A stretch of 64,000 nucleotides of DNA from Rhodobacteraceae bacterium EL53 (GTDB lineage: Bacteria > Pseudomonadota > Alphaproteobacteria > Rhodobacterales > Rhodobacteraceae), in contig OMPR01000013.1 of assembly GCA_900313015.1 (NCBI GenBank), positions 650,725 through 714,724 of the forward strand, written 5' to 3'. The notes beneath the pieces are model-generated. The model was not told the DNA's origin. It made no database searches and worked only from the letters and a program-made list of their open reading frames with translations. The position numbers and the translations under genes are program-made. Below, piece after piece: positions 34,790 to 44,596 of this stretch (position 1 is the first letter of the stretch; every line of letters starts with the position of its first letter).

Positions 34790-35953
34790 TTACAAGTTTT
34801 TTGCGATCAAGCGGAACATTTCGATGTTTGTCTCGCTCACACCTTCGTCCCTGAATTTTCGATCCGCACCGGTTGTGGTGATTAGGACACCGCGCTGCTG
34901 ATCAAAATAAAGGTATTGCCCGTACACACCACGCCCCAGAAATTCACCTTGGTGGGCGCCAACGGGGATCCACCATTGATATCCATACCCGATCTTTCCG
35001 GGCTTGGTCGGGGCGCTCGCATGTGTCGATTCCGCAATCCAGGCCTCGGGCACAATACGCGTGCCACCGTAGGTCCCGTTCTGCAAAATCATCTGACCAA
35101 ACCGGGCAAAGTCGCGCGTGGTGAAATTCAAACCACCCAAGACAAAGGCAACACCCGCACCGTCAGTCACATAGTAGCCGTCCTGTTCCAGCCCCAGTGG
35201 TATCAAGATCTTTTCCTCCAACAGCTCTGATACAGATCGACCTGTTGCGCCTCGAACAACCATCCCAACCACATGCGTGTCGATGGACACGTACTGCCAA
35301 GTGTCGCCGGGTGTTGCGAAACTCTCGGTGATAGACGCCGCGAAATCATCCAAGGCACCGCCCAAGGCGACGACACGACCCATGCGGTTGATGTCTGAGT
35401 CATAGTCCAGATAATCTTCGTCGAAGGTCACACCGCTTGCCATGTTCAACACATTGCGGATTGTGGCGGCCTCATAAGCGCTGCCCTTGAGAAGCGGCGC
35501 ATATTTGATAACCGGATCATCCAGGGAAGCAATTGCGCCTTCTTCCATCAGAACCCCGAACAGCGCTGAAAGATAGCTCTTGGCGATGGACCAGGATATT
35601 CGGCGATCATCGGGACCGGTGCCGAGGAAATATTCTTCATACCGGATCGCGCCGTCTTTCATAACCAACAGGGACGTCACAGACCGGTCCTCGATCCATT
35701 GAGCCGTTTCGGTGGGCAATTGGGTCTCTGACCCATAGGGTAATTCAGAGGTTGGCCCGTCGCCACGCGACAACGTTCTGGTCAGAAATGCCGCGTCCAT
35801 ATGGGAAAAATTGTTCACGATCTTCTCCTCCGAGAAGAGCGAATTTACCGCCCATAACCGTTTGATTTCTTCGCGTTTCCAAACACCAACCACTACAGCG
35901 GCCAGCACAAGGGCAACAAGAATTCGACCGATCCATTTACCGACTGCGCGCAT
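34790..35953 (-). CDS. Membrane-anchored beta-lactamase-family serine hydrolase
   Basis: 387 residues from the ATG at 35953 with GAGAGTAG upstream. A single N-terminal membrane segment (about residues 8-23, IGRILVALVLAAVVVGV) anchors it with the catalytic domain in the periplasm. The SxxK motif is SIAK (Ser122 and Lys125). WQYVSIDTHVVG supplies the YxN-like Tyr and GYGYQWWIPVGAHQGEFLGRG the third motif region. It resembles 6-aminohexanoate-dimer hydrolase-type proteins and esterases more than true beta-lactamases. Substrate unknown. Confidence 0.88.
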   Translation of the reverse strand: MRAVGKWIGRILVALVLAAVVVGVWKREEIKRLWAVNSLFSEEKIVNNFSHMDAAFLTRTLSRGDGPTSELPYGSETQLPTETAQWIEDRSVTSLLVMKDGAIRYEEYFLGTGPDDRRISWSIAKSYLSALFGVLMEEGAIASLDDPVIKYAPLLKGSAYEAATIRNVLNMASGVTFDEDYLDYDSDINRMGRVVALGGALDDFAASITESFATPGDTWQYVSIDTHVVGMVVRGATGRSVSELLEEKILIPLGLEQDGYYVTDGAGVAFVLGGLNFTTRDFARFGQMILQNGTYGGTRIVPEAWIAESTHASAPTKPGKIGYGYQWWIPVGAHQGEFLGRGVYGQYLYFDQQRGVLITTTGADRKFRDEGVSETNIEMFRLIAKNL

Positions 35954-36030
35954 CACTACTCTCCCTCTTTTGTCGTTATCCTGACAAATGGGTCACCCAA
36001 TGAGCAATCAAAACGTCGCGGCAAGGTGGA

Positions 36031-36717
36031 CTATTTGAAACGATCCATAAGCTTCTGCATTGAAGAGCGTGTATCCTCAACAGGCGCAGCAGGAGTAGGT
36101 TCAGAAGTGGCCGCTTTCTTCGCTGTTTTAGCTGAGGTCGAGGAACGCGGCGGAGCCGTACGCAGGGCCACCGCGTTCATGAACTTTCCGCCATCGCCAT
36201 CAGCCAGCTGAGGCGCCCCATCTGAGGCCCCCCGCAGCACATTATCCAGCCATTCTTCGTCAGCCTTGGCGAAATCATGCAGCACATAGCTGGCCACCAT
36301 TTCTTTGCGTCCGGGGTGGCCGATCCCCAGCCGCACCCGATCATACGCGGCGCCGATATGGTCGTGGATGGATCGCAAGCCATTGTGCCCCGCATGCCCA
36401 CCACCGGCTTTGACGCGGACTTTGCCGGGGGCCAGATCCAGTTCATCGTGCAGAACGGTAATGTCAGTAGAGTCCAGTTTATAAAATCGCATGGCTTCAC
36501 CAACGGATTGTCCTGACCGGTTCATGAAGGTTTCCGGTTTCAGCAACAGAATCTTTTGAGAGCCAAGCCGGCCTTCGCAGATTTTCCCCTGAAATTTGGT
36601 CTTCCATGGGCCAAACCCATGGTCACTCGCGATTTGGTCCAAAACCATGAAGCCAATATTGTGACGGTTTCCGGCGTATTTCCCACCTGGATTTCCCAGT
36701 CCAACAAAGAGTTTCAT
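36031..36717 (-). CDS. pth: Peptidyl-tRNA hydrolase
   Basis: 228 residues. The catalytic His19 is in GNRHNIGF, and VLHDELDL and KAGGGHAGHNGLRSI follow as the other active-site elements. It releases peptides from stalled peptidyl-tRNA. After the folded core (to about residue 185) there is an unusual Ala/Pro/Thr/Lys-rich tail of about 40 residues, ending SSMQKLMDRFK, as in several Rhodobacteraceae Pth proteins. The pth-rplY grouping is common; here a DUF3604 gene is between them. Confidence 0.96.
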   Translation of the reverse strand: MKLFVGLGNPGGKYAGNRHNIGFMVLDQIASDHGFGPWKTKFQGKICEGRLGSQKILLLKPETFMNRSGQSVGEAMRFYKLDSTDITVLHDELDLAPGKVRVKAGGGHAGHNGLRSIHDHIGAAYDRVRLGIGHPGRKEMVASYVLHDFAKADEEWLDNVLRGASDGAPQLADGDGGKFMNAVALRTAPPRSSTSAKTAKKAATSEPTPAAPVEDTRSSMQKLMDRFK

Positions 36718-36823
36718 GATCTGCTCCGCGCGCTATCAGTCTCTTTGTCTAAATGCACTGAAACGCGACGGGTTTCTAGTGAGGAAGCAGGCCAGTGTTG
36801 TCCGGCCCCCTTCCTCAAATGCA

Positions 36824-38740
36824 TTAGCCCTTGGGGGTGTACCAGATGGGTGAAGTATAGGCCCGCTCGGTAGTCACCATGGGCACCGTATCGTCCATCG
36901 TCACATTGAAACGCTTGGCCTCATAGGCCGTCCAGCGTGGCGTGGGGATTTCGATCACCCTGACATAGTAAAACGCGCGAAGCGCCGGATCAAAATCTGG
37001 GTCCTGCCAGAAAGAGATCAATTCCGGTGCCCCGATGGTATTAGTCCATGTCGCGTTAGGGATGTCTACGGTGTTGCCAACCAAAGGCAGCTTGCCATCC
37101 GCGCCAGGCACCCGGTCATCACTCCACGCGACATCATAGACCTTTTCGCCGCGCGTACCGTCAGCATTCAACCAGCCCTTGACGATCTGTATGCGGTCCA
37201 AATTCCCGCTCATGGGGTCTTTGAGGGCCGCGACGAGAAAGTTGGGGGCGTCGCCAGAGGATTTAGGCAAGTCCGCACCCATGGGTACACCTTTGGCATA
37301 CCCGATATCCGCGGGCAGGCGATTGTCCGCGTCCGATGGATCAAAGTTCCATCCGCCAAAGAACCGGACCAGCATACGAGACCCGGTCGTGCCGTAGACT
37401 TCGCGTCGCTCAAAGGCATCAAAAATTGCTGCGCGGGTGTTTTTGGTCGCCCAAACCCCAGCGTACCCACCTGATGCCTGTTTCCAGCCATAGATCGAAA
37501 ACTCGGGATTAGGGGCTTCGATGACAAGGTGTTCCCAACGGTTCGGTTCTGGCTCTACGCCGGAATGCTTGCCAAAGAAGTTCTCTTCTTCCACGGCGGC
37601 CATGCCGGTATGGGCATCCGTCGACCCGATTTGTCCGACTTTGTAGGGGTTCACTCCCAACTGTTCTTCCAGCAACAACCCGGTTTTGTAGGCTTCCCGA
37701 GAATACTCGTATTGCAACATGTCTTGGGTTTTGGCCTGCGTGCCGTTCAGATTCGATGCATCCCACGTGTCAAAATCCGCGAATTCATCATCCGGGCTCA
37801 GAAAGGGGTGCGCTTCGCTATCCCCTTTGATCTGGGTCGTTTCGATGACGGGTTCAAATCGTGCCCTAAGGGCTGCATTTTCAGCGCTCAAGGGAGTGCC
37901 GTCGAAATTTGAAACAGAGAACAATCGACCGTTTGACAGATTGCCGTTGTGAGGGATGGCAAGGACATCACCACCAGTGTTCTTTTCGTATTCAGCCAGG
38001 TGTGCCCACAAATCTTCGGGGTTTTTGCTATCGAATTGCGAGAAGGGCGTCACGGCATTTGCCATATCGGCCCCGTCCCGGAAAATGACGTTCCGGTGGA
38101 TGTTGTCTCCCCCTTCCGAGGTCCACTCATACCCGATCAATGCGGTGAATGTACCGGGATCGTTGTATTGCTCGGCCAGCGCGGTGTAGTGGTGCCAAGC
38201 TTTCTTGATTGCTTTGGGGTTATCAATCGGGGGCGTATCCGTCGACAAAGAGGCGACGATTTCCATTGCGGTGTTAAAGACAATATCGTTGTCGCCACTG
38301 GTCAGCGCATCATACCAGGATTTACCCTGCTCCGTAGAGAGGATTTCTTGATCGCCCCCCAACAGTTGGGGCATGAGGCCATACATTTCAGCGTGATCTG
38401 AAATCACGAGCCAATCCAACGGTCTGGCCAGTTTTGCCTGCAGCCCATGGGTGGTCGTCACTTCTTCGCCGCGTGCGAAACGAAACGCATCTTCTTGGCT
38501 TAGGCGCGTCATGGTACCTGCATCCACCGAAACCTCGGTATGAAGGTGGGTGTCGCCCCATAAAACGCGCGTCGGAAAGGTGCGGCCTGCATAGGGTGAA
38601 AAGTGATCGCTGGTGAATCTGATCGCCACATCGTCTTTGGATGGCAACATATCTTGAACTTGCGCAAACGCGAAAATTGGTACGCCGCACATCATGGCGG
38701 CACCGGTCAGGGTCGCTGCCAACTTTAATGTAGTGGTCAT
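36824..38740 (-). CDS. Secreted DUF3604 protein
   Basis: 638 residues from the ATG at 38740, with GGGAGAGAG upstream; 42 upstream codons are open but unsupported. A signal peptide (hydrophobic to about residue 27, ending FAFA) precedes the DUF3604 domain, a PHP-like metal-dependent fold: LWGDTHLHTEVSVDAG, WLVISDHAEMYG, AIPHNGNLSNG, and IGSTDAHTGMA are the metal-ligand motifs. The C-terminal part (LDRIQIVKGWL to YYVRVIEIPTP) is also family-typical. It is predicted to be periplasmic or outer-surface; the substrate is unknown. Confidence 0.9.
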   Translation of the reverse strand: MTTTLKLAATLTGAAMMCGVPIFAFAQVQDMLPSKDDVAIRFTSDHFSPYAGRTFPTRVLWGDTHLHTEVSVDAGTMTRLSQEDAFRFARGEEVTTTHGLQAKLARPLDWLVISDHAEMYGLMPQLLGGDQEILSTEQGKSWYDALTSGDNDIVFNTAMEIVASLSTDTPPIDNPKAIKKAWHHYTALAEQYNDPGTFTALIGYEWTSEGGDNIHRNVIFRDGADMANAVTPFSQFDSKNPEDLWAHLAEYEKNTGGDVLAIPHNGNLSNGRLFSVSNFDGTPLSAENAALRARFEPVIETTQIKGDSEAHPFLSPDDEFADFDTWDASNLNGTQAKTQDMLQYEYSREAYKTGLLLEEQLGVNPYKVGQIGSTDAHTGMAAVEEENFFGKHSGVEPEPNRWEHLVIEAPNPEFSIYGWKQASGGYAGVWATKNTRAAIFDAFERREVYGTTGSRMLVRFFGGWNFDPSDADNRLPADIGYAKGVPMGADLPKSSGDAPNFLVAALKDPMSGNLDRIQIVKGWLNADGTRGEKVYDVAWSDDRVPGADGKLPLVGNTVDIPNATWTNTIGAPELISFWQDPDFDPALRAFYYVRVIEIPTPRWTAYEAKRFNVTMDDTVPMVTTERAYTSPIWYTPKG

Positions 38741-38862
38741 AATCTCTCTCCCGTGGATCGGCACGCAACGTGCCTGGCGAAACTCTCTCTGAACGTCGAT
38801 TGGGGATATGATACACAATAAGTTGAATATTTGGGCGATTTTGTATGGGATGGCTATTGGGC

Positions 38863-38898
38863 ACAAAAAAAACAGGGCCCGCTGGGGCCCTGTTTTCC
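38863..38898 (-). terminator. Rho-independent terminator of rplY
   Basis: On the minus strand AACAGGGCCCC and GGGCCCTGTT pair around AGC and are followed by eight T residues, 22 bases after the rplY stop. Confidence 0.92.
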
Positions 38899-38920
38899 AA
38901 ATTCGTGAAAGAAGAAAAGC

Positions 38921-39556
38921 TTACGCTTCTGCTTCCTCTACACCATCTTCTGCTTCTTCTTCTTCGTCGTTATCCGAAGAGCGCAGACCCGACGGAGCCG
39001 AGATGTTTGCGACAACGAAGTCACGGTCGATGGTCGCCTTGGCGCCAGCAGGCAGATCGATCGCTGAGATGGTGATGGTGTCACCAACGTTCAGACCGGT
39101 CAGATCTACAACCAGTTTCTCAGGGATGTCACCGGCGGTTACAACCAGCTCAACCTCAGGACGTACAACAGTCAGAACGCCGCCGCGCTTAATGCCGGGC
39201 GCTTCTTCTTCGTTGATGAACTCAACAGGGATGAACAAGCTGACTTTGCTGGTGCGACGTAGGCGCATCAGGTCCAGGTGTGTCGGCAGATCTTTGACAA
39301 CGTGACGCTGCACGTCGCGGCAGATGACGCGTACATCTTCGTGACCTTCAACCTTGAGGTTGAACAGAGTCGACTTAAAGCGGCCTGCTTTCAGGCGCTT
39401 CAGCAGGGCGTTGAACGGGATTTCGATCGCAAGCGGATCTACGTCGCCACCAAATACAACACCAGGAACCATGCCGTTGCGGCGTGATTGACGAGCGGCG
39501 CCCTTGCCTGTCCCCGTCCGTTCCAGAGCTACGAGATCAGGAATCTCTCCAGCCAT
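38921..39556 (-). CDS. rplY: 50S ribosomal protein L25/general stress protein Ctc
   Basis: 211 residues: an N-terminal L25 domain ([38 protein letters not shown]) that binds 5S rRNA, and the C-terminal TL5/Ctc domain ([34 protein letters not shown]). It ends in a very acidic tail ([17 protein letters not shown]). GGAG lies 7 bases before the ATG. The terminator downstream separates it from the DUF3604 gene. Confidence 0.96.
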   Translation of the reverse strand: MAGEIPDLVALERTGTGKGAARQSRRNGMVPGVVFGGDVDPLAIEIPFNALLKRLKAGRFKSTLFNLKVEGHEDVRVICRDVQRHVVKDLPTHLDLMRLRRTSKVSLFIPVEFINEEEAPGIKRGGVLTVVRPEVELVVTAGDIPEKLVVDLTGLNVGDTITISAIDLPAGAKATIDRDFVVANISAPSGLRSSDNDEEEEAEDGVEEAEA

Positions 39557-39849
39557 GATAATTCTCCAAAGTTAGGGCAGGGATCCTCCAAGGCTGTATC
39601 CCCGCGTGAAGCCGCGCACATAGACCATTTATTGGGTGTTGAAAAGGGGCAATCAACCAGGCCATTGCTCAAGGACAGATCACGTTGATTAATCTCGCAT
39701 ATAAGCCTGCTCAGAAAGCAAAGGGCAAGACTTGATGGGGTCCCTTTGCTTGCTCTTGTTCCGAGGGGCTGTAATCATGGCAGAACCCTATGCGCATTGG
39801 TGTTTATATGGAATGCGAAGTGGGACCTCTGGCTCGCAGAAATGGACTC

Positions 39850-40863
39850 ATGACGCGCGACACTCAAAAAACAATCCGGCTTTTGCTCTTAGTGACGCCG
39901 AATTTCAATATGGCCGCCACGGTGGGTTTCTTAGACCCGTTTCGGGCGGCTAACTATTTGAATGGATGCGCACATTTCCAATGGGAAATTGTCTCGCAAT
40001 CTGGGGGGCAATGCATGGCGAGCAACGGGCTGAGCCTTGAGACAGTGGCCCTTGCTGATGTTGCGGACCGGGCGACAGACATTGTTGTCCTCTCGGCCAG
40101 CTGGACACCAGAGGCCCACAATACAACGCCCCTTCATGCTGCACTGTGGAAATGGGCGCGGCAAGGCAGCACGATTGGCGCCTTGGATACGGGCGCCTTT
40201 ATCCTCGCAAAAGCTGGGATGCTTAACGGGCGCAGGGCGACTGTCCATTATGAACACATCGACGCGATGCAGGAACTTTATCCTGAAGTCGAGACAACCG
40301 AAGATTTGTTTGTCTTCGATGGCAACCGGATGACCTGTTGCGGTGGCGCAGCGGTTGCAGATTTCGCCCTTCATGTCATTCGGGGCACCCACGGAGATGG
40401 TCTGGCCAACGCGGCGGCGCGCTATATCTTACACGATCATGTACGGCCGGTGGGCGCGCGCCAGAGTCCGCAGTTGGTTGAGCCGGTAGGACAACGCGCC
40501 CCGGATGTTGTTAAGCAAGCCATCGCTTTGATGGAGGCACACCTTGAGGTGCCGCTTGCGATTCCTGCGATTTGTGATGCCATCGGGCTGTCCCAGCGAC
40601 AACTCAATCGCCAGTTCACCCGATACGTGAACAAGACGCCGGTGCTCTATTATCGTGATATCCGACTGGATCGAGCCCGCGGATTGGTAACCCAGACAGA
40701 ATTGCCGCTGGCCGAGGTCGCGCTGGCTTCGGGCTTTTCCAGCCATGTGCATTTTAGCCGGGCCTATCGGGATCGTTTTGGATTGTCACCCCGCAGCGAT
40801 CGAACCGAAGGGCGCGTACCCTTTGAATTCCGGGCTTGGCCCATGCATCGCAAGGCGGAGTAA
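39850..40863 (+). CDS. GlxA-type AraC-family transcriptional regulator
   Basis: 337 residues from the ATG at 39850; an ATG at 39790 would add 20 residues, and neither start has a strong ribosome site. The N-terminal DJ-1/PfpI-like domain (IRLLLLVTPNFNMAATVGFLDPFRAAN, GALDTGAFILAKAGMLNGRRATVHYEH) lacks the usual nucleophilic Cys environment. The C-terminal AraC domain has two helix-turn-helices (PLAIPAICDAIGLSQRQLNRQF and PLAEVALASGFSSHVHFSRAYRDRFG). This type includes GbdR, which governs glycine-betaine and carnitine catabolism. Its place 142 bp ahead of cluster A suggests it activates that operon. Confidence 0.9.
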   Translation: MTRDTQKTIRLLLLVTPNFNMAATVGFLDPFRAANYLNGCAHFQWEIVSQSGGQCMASNGLSLETVALADVADRATDIVVLSASWTPEAHNTTPLHAALWKWARQGSTIGALDTGAFILAKAGMLNGRRATVHYEHIDAMQELYPEVETTEDLFVFDGNRMTCCGGAAVADFALHVIRGTHGDGLANAAARYILHDHVRPVGARQSPQLVEPVGQRAPDVVKQAIALMEAHLEVPLAIPAICDAIGLSQRQLNRQFTRYVNKTPVLYYRDIRLDRARGLVTQTELPLAEVALASGFSSHVHFSRAYRDRFGLSPRSDRTEGRVPFEFRAWPMHRKAE

Positions 40864-41005
40864 TCTGTGACGAGATTGGCAAAAGTGGCGAAAAAAGATA
40901 AGAATGCGTCCAGTTAAGCGCAGAAAGCCCAGCTGAAAACCGTAATTCTTTTGGGATGGGACGCTTTGCAGCCTCCGCCACATCTGCCAGAGGACACGAG
41001 TCATC

Positions 41006-42145
41006 ATGACTGTATTGCCCAGCTCACAGCAAATTCAGGACATTGCTTCGGGGTATGACGTTGAGGCGTCAAAATCCCTGTCGCTCAAGGCAGATGCCTA
41101 TGTGGACCCGATGTGGCATCAGGCAGACCTGAAACAGATCATCGCCAAAACATGGCAGTGGGTGTGTCACGTCGAAAAGCTGCGCAAGCCCGGCAGCTAT
41201 ACAACTATCGAAATCGCAGGCGCTCCGATTGCATTGGTCCGGGACCGCGACGGTGTATTGCGCGCCTTCTACAATGTTTGCAAACATCGCGCGCACGAGC
41301 TGTTGTCAGGCGAGGGGGAAACCTCGCGCATCATGTGCCCCTATCACGCATGGGTGTATAAGCTGGACGGGCAATTGGTGCGTGCCCCGCATACAGAGAC
41401 CCTCCAGGATTTCGACACCGGTGATATCTGTCTGGACGAGGTTCAGGTCGAAGAGTTCTGCGGCTTTGTCTATGTAAACCTTGACCCACAGGCCGCGCCC
41501 TTGTCCGAGATCACGGGGGATTTGGCGACCGAGATCCAGCATTGGGCCCCTGATATTGACGACCTGACCTTTGCTCATCGGTTGACCTATGACATCAAGT
41601 CTAACTGGAAAAACGTCGTCGACAATTTCCTGGAATGCTACCATTGCCCAACGGCCCACAAAGATTTCTGTGATCTGGTGGATATGGATACCTACAAGGT
41701 GACCACGCACGGGATCTATTCCAGTCATATGGCCGATGCGGGCAACTCGACCAATAGTGCCTATGACGTTTCAAACGCCACGGTGAAAACCCACGCTGTT
41801 TGGTGGCTTTGGCCGAACACATGCATCATGCGATATCCGGGGCGAAGCTCGATGATCATTCTCAACATCATCCCGGTTGGACCTGATCGCACGCTGGAAA
41901 CCTATGATTTCTTTCTCGAAGAAAAGACCGCGAACGAGGCCGAACTTGATACCATCCGCTACCTCGATGAGGTGCTACAGGTCGAAGACATCAATCTTGT
42001 GGAAAGCGTACAGCGCGGCATGAGCACCCCGGCGTTCCAGCAGGGTCGCATTGTAAATGATCCCGAAGGATCGGGTAAATCGGAACACGCGGTGCACCAT
42101 TTCCACGGGCTTGTGTTGGAGGCTTACAAGCGGGCCGCCGGATGA
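41006..42145 (+). CDS. Rieske-type non-haem iron oxygenase, quaternary-amine demethylase-like
   Basis: 379 residues. The Rieske 2Fe-2S ligands are Cys92 and His94 (CKHRAHELL) and Cys111 and His114 (CPYHAWVY). The catalytic domain has the mononuclear-iron histidines His213 and His218 in NVVDNFLECYHCPTAHKD, with Asp207 as the likely electron bridge. The architecture matches GbcA (glycine betaine), CntA (carnitine) and stachydrine demethylases. These remove an N-methyl group as formaldehyde or split a C-N bond. Its reductase partner is not encoded in the window. First gene of cluster A. Confidence 0.9.
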   Translation: MTVLPSSQQIQDIASGYDVEASKSLSLKADAYVDPMWHQADLKQIIAKTWQWVCHVEKLRKPGSYTTIEIAGAPIALVRDRDGVLRAFYNVCKHRAHELLSGEGETSRIMCPYHAWVYKLDGQLVRAPHTETLQDFDTGDICLDEVQVEEFCGFVYVNLDPQAAPLSEITGDLATEIQHWAPDIDDLTFAHRLTYDIKSNWKNVVDNFLECYHCPTAHKDFCDLVDMDTYKVTTHGIYSSHMADAGNSTNSAYDVSNATVKTHAVWWLWPNTCIMRYPGRSSMIILNIIPVGPDRTLETYDFFLEEKTANEAELDTIRYLDEVLQVEDINLVESVQRGMSTPAFQQGRIVNDPEGSGKSEHAVHHFHGLVLEAYKRAAG

Positions 42146-42248
42146 TAGCCACATGTTTCCCTTGGGCGTTTAGGACCAAGCCGATGACGTATCAGCCACC
42201 GCCCTGTGGCGGCTAACGTTGTCATTTCGGCCACTTAGGGAGGGAACA

Positions 42249-43790
42249 ATGCCGAAACGCCCGAATATCGTCATCATCATGGCTGATCAGTTGGCCCCGC
42301 AGTTTTGTGGGGCCTATGGCCATCCCATCGCCAAGACGCCCCATATGGATGCGCTGGCGGCACGCGGCATGCGCTTTGATGCGGCCTATTGCAATTCACC
42401 GCTATGCGCCCCGTCGCGGTTCGCCTTTATGTCTGGTCAGTTGATCAGCCGCATTGCAGCCTATGACAACGCCAGTGAGTTCCGCGCCACGGTTCCCACA
42501 TTCGCGCACTATCTTCAGGCGCTGGGCTATCGCACATGTCTGTCGGGCAAAATGCATTTCGTTGGTCCGGACCAAAAACACGGTTTTCAGGATCGTGTGA
42601 CCACAGATATCTACCCCTCTGATTTCGCCTGGACCCCAGATTGGGAGGCCCACGACGAGCGGATCGACAAGTGGTATCACAACATGCAAACGGTCAAGGA
42701 AAGCGGGGTCGCGGTTGCCACGTTTCAGACCGATTATGACGACGAAGTCGGATTTGCCGCCCGACGTTGGTTGATTGATCGGGTGCGTGACAAAGCACAC
42801 GGCTCGGACGCGCCATTTGCGATAGTGGCCAGCTTTATTCACCCGCATGATCCCTATGTGGCAAAACCGGAATGGTGGGATCTCTATTCCGAAGACGACA
42901 TTGACCTGCCCGAATTCACACTCGCGGCTTCAGAACAAGATCCGTTCTCGCGACGTTTGATGGATGGGATCGAAGCCAGCTATGTTCCGCTGAGCGCCGA
43001 AGAAGTGCGGCGCGCGCGCCACGCATATTTGGCCAACGTCAGTTATTTCGACAGCAAAGTTGGCGAGATGGTGCAAACGCTCAATGATATCGGGGAATTG
43101 GACAACACCATCGTGATCATAACGGCTGACCATGGCGACATGCTGGGTGAACGCGGCTTGTGGTACAAGATGAACTTCTTTGAAAACTCTGCGCGGGTTC
43201 CGCTGATCATAGCGGGGCCAGACGTAGTGCCGGGCATCGCCTCAAACGCCTGTTCTTTGGTCGATATCCTGCCGACGCTTGTTGATATTGCCGGGGGTGA
43301 TGAAACCGTGTTGGGGGAACCCGTGGATGGGCGCAGCCTGATGCCTGTGGCGCGGGGCGAAGCGGACCCCAAGGACGAAGCCATCGGCGAATACTGCGCA
43401 GAAATGACCCCGTATCCGGTGTTCATGATCCGGCGTGGGGCACTGAAATACATCCATTGTGACGCTGATCCCCCACAGTTGTATGATCTGGTCGCGGATC
43501 CTCAGGAGCGGGTGAATGTCGCACCCGATCCCACCTATGCAGCCGAGGCCAAGGCCTTCGCAACAGAGGTCCACGCGCGGTGGGACAGCAGGCAGTTGCG
43601 CGAGGATATCATTTCAACCCAAAAATCCCGTCGTGCGCTGCATGCCGCGATGGAATCCGGCGCCGGTGAGGCTTGGGATTACAATCCGCCAAGTGATGCC
43701 AGCCAGCAATATGTACGCAACCACGTGGATTGGACGGTAGCGGCTGCGCGCTATCGGTTTCCACCCCTGAAAGAAGGTGAGCCAGAATGA
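42249..43790 (+). CDS. betC: Choline-sulfatase-like type I sulfatase
   Basis: 513 residues from the ATG at 42249 with AGGGA upstream. The type I sulfatase signature is CAPSR: Cys53 is the residue converted to formylglycine. Flanking sequence (NSPLCAPSRFAFMSGQL, YDNASEFRATVPTFAHYL, GKMHFVGPDQKHGF, TADHGDMLGERGLWYKMNFFE) is characteristic of BetC, which frees choline from choline-O-sulfate, rather than of arylsulfatases. No signal peptide, as in cytoplasmic BetC. However, no choline dehydrogenase or betaine-aldehyde dehydrogenase is in the cluster, so a related sulfate ester is possible. It overlaps the following SDR gene by 4 bases. Confidence 0.88.
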   Translation: MPKRPNIVIIMADQLAPQFCGAYGHPIAKTPHMDALAARGMRFDAAYCNSPLCAPSRFAFMSGQLISRIAAYDNASEFRATVPTFAHYLQALGYRTCLSGKMHFVGPDQKHGFQDRVTTDIYPSDFAWTPDWEAHDERIDKWYHNMQTVKESGVAVATFQTDYDDEVGFAARRWLIDRVRDKAHGSDAPFAIVASFIHPHDPYVAKPEWWDLYSEDDIDLPEFTLAASEQDPFSRRLMDGIEASYVPLSAEEVRRARHAYLANVSYFDSKVGEMVQTLNDIGELDNTIVIITADHGDMLGERGLWYKMNFFENSARVPLIIAGPDVVPGIASNACSLVDILPTLVDIAGGDETVLGEPVDGRSLMPVARGEADPKDEAIGEYCAEMTPYPVFMIRRGALKYIHCDADPPQLYDLVADPQERVNVAPDPTYAAEAKAFATEVHARWDSRQLREDIISTQKSRRALHAAMESGAGEAWDYNPPSDASQQYVRNHVDWTVAAARYRFPPLKEGEPE

Positions 43791-44581
43791 AACTAGAGGG
43801 AAAAATAGCACTTGTTACAGGTGGGCGGGGCGGCATTGGCCGCGCCATCGTGGCCCGGTTTCTGCGCGAAGGCGCAACTGTGTATGCCGCTGACCTAAGC
43901 CCTGAGGGATCGCTCGCCCAACACGACGCGGATGGCAGTCGGTTTGTTGAAATGGATGTGGCGGACGAGGGCGCTGTACAGGCCGCAATGTCCCAGGTGC
44001 AGGCCGAATTTGGTAAGCTGGATATATTGGTAAACGCCGCTGGTATCGAAATCGAAAAAACCATCGAAGAGACCTCTCTCGAGGAATGGAACCGCTCCTT
44101 TGCCGTGAATTGCACCGGAACATTTTTAACCTCGAAATATGCTCTGCCACTGATGCGGGCCGCGGCCAAATCCGGCACATCAGCCAGCTTGATCAACTTT
44201 GGCAGCTATGACGGGTTCATCGCGGACCCCGGTTTGGCTGCCTATTGCGCAACCAAGGGCGCGGTGCATGCGTTGACGCGCGCGATGGCCTGTGATCATG
44301 GCCCCGAAGGCATCCGGGTCAATGCCATTTGTCCGGGTTACATCGACACCCCCATGTTGCAGAGCTTCTTCACTGGCGATGGTTCAGGTGGGGAAGGGGG
44401 CAATATCGACACTTTGCAGCAGGCAGTGCGCGATGTGCATCCGATGCGCACCTATGGCACGCCCGAAGATATTGCAAACTTGGTCAATTGGCTCGCCTCA
44501 GACGAGGCCCGGTATGCCAGTGGTCAATTGTGGGTTCTGGATGGTGGTCTGTCCGCCCAAGTCCAGCAGATGAAACTCTGA
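43787..44581 (+). CDS. Short-chain dehydrogenase/reductase (first of cluster A)
   Basis: 264 residues. The cofactor loop is TGGRGGIGRAIVARFL, NAAGIEIE is the NNAG-equivalent, and the catalytic motif is YCATK after FGSYDGF. An Asp after the second strand (YAADLS) favours NAD(H). The final part ends ASGQLWVLDGGLS. It overlaps the sulfatase gene by 4 bases and lies just before the BKACE gene, so it probably oxidises a hydroxyl on the desulfated or demethylated substrate. Confidence 0.92.
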   Translation: MKLEGKIALVTGGRGGIGRAIVARFLREGATVYAADLSPEGSLAQHDADGSRFVEMDVADEGAVQAAMSQVQAEFGKLDILVNAAGIEIEKTIEETSLEEWNRSFAVNCTGTFLTSKYALPLMRAAAKSGTSASLINFGSYDGFIADPGLAAYCATKGAVHALTRAMACDHGPEGIRVNAICPGYIDTPMLQSFFTGDGSGGEGGNIDTLQQAVRDVHPMRTYGTPEDIANLVNWLASDEARYASGQLWVLDGGLSAQVQQMKL

Positions 44582-44596
44582 GTAGGGAAACGCATC

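Noticed and set aside
39557-39849. Possible tRNA or regulatory RNA between rplY and the GlxA-type gene
   Set aside because: No cloverleaf, CCA end or T-loop pattern is visible, and I see no strong hairpin.
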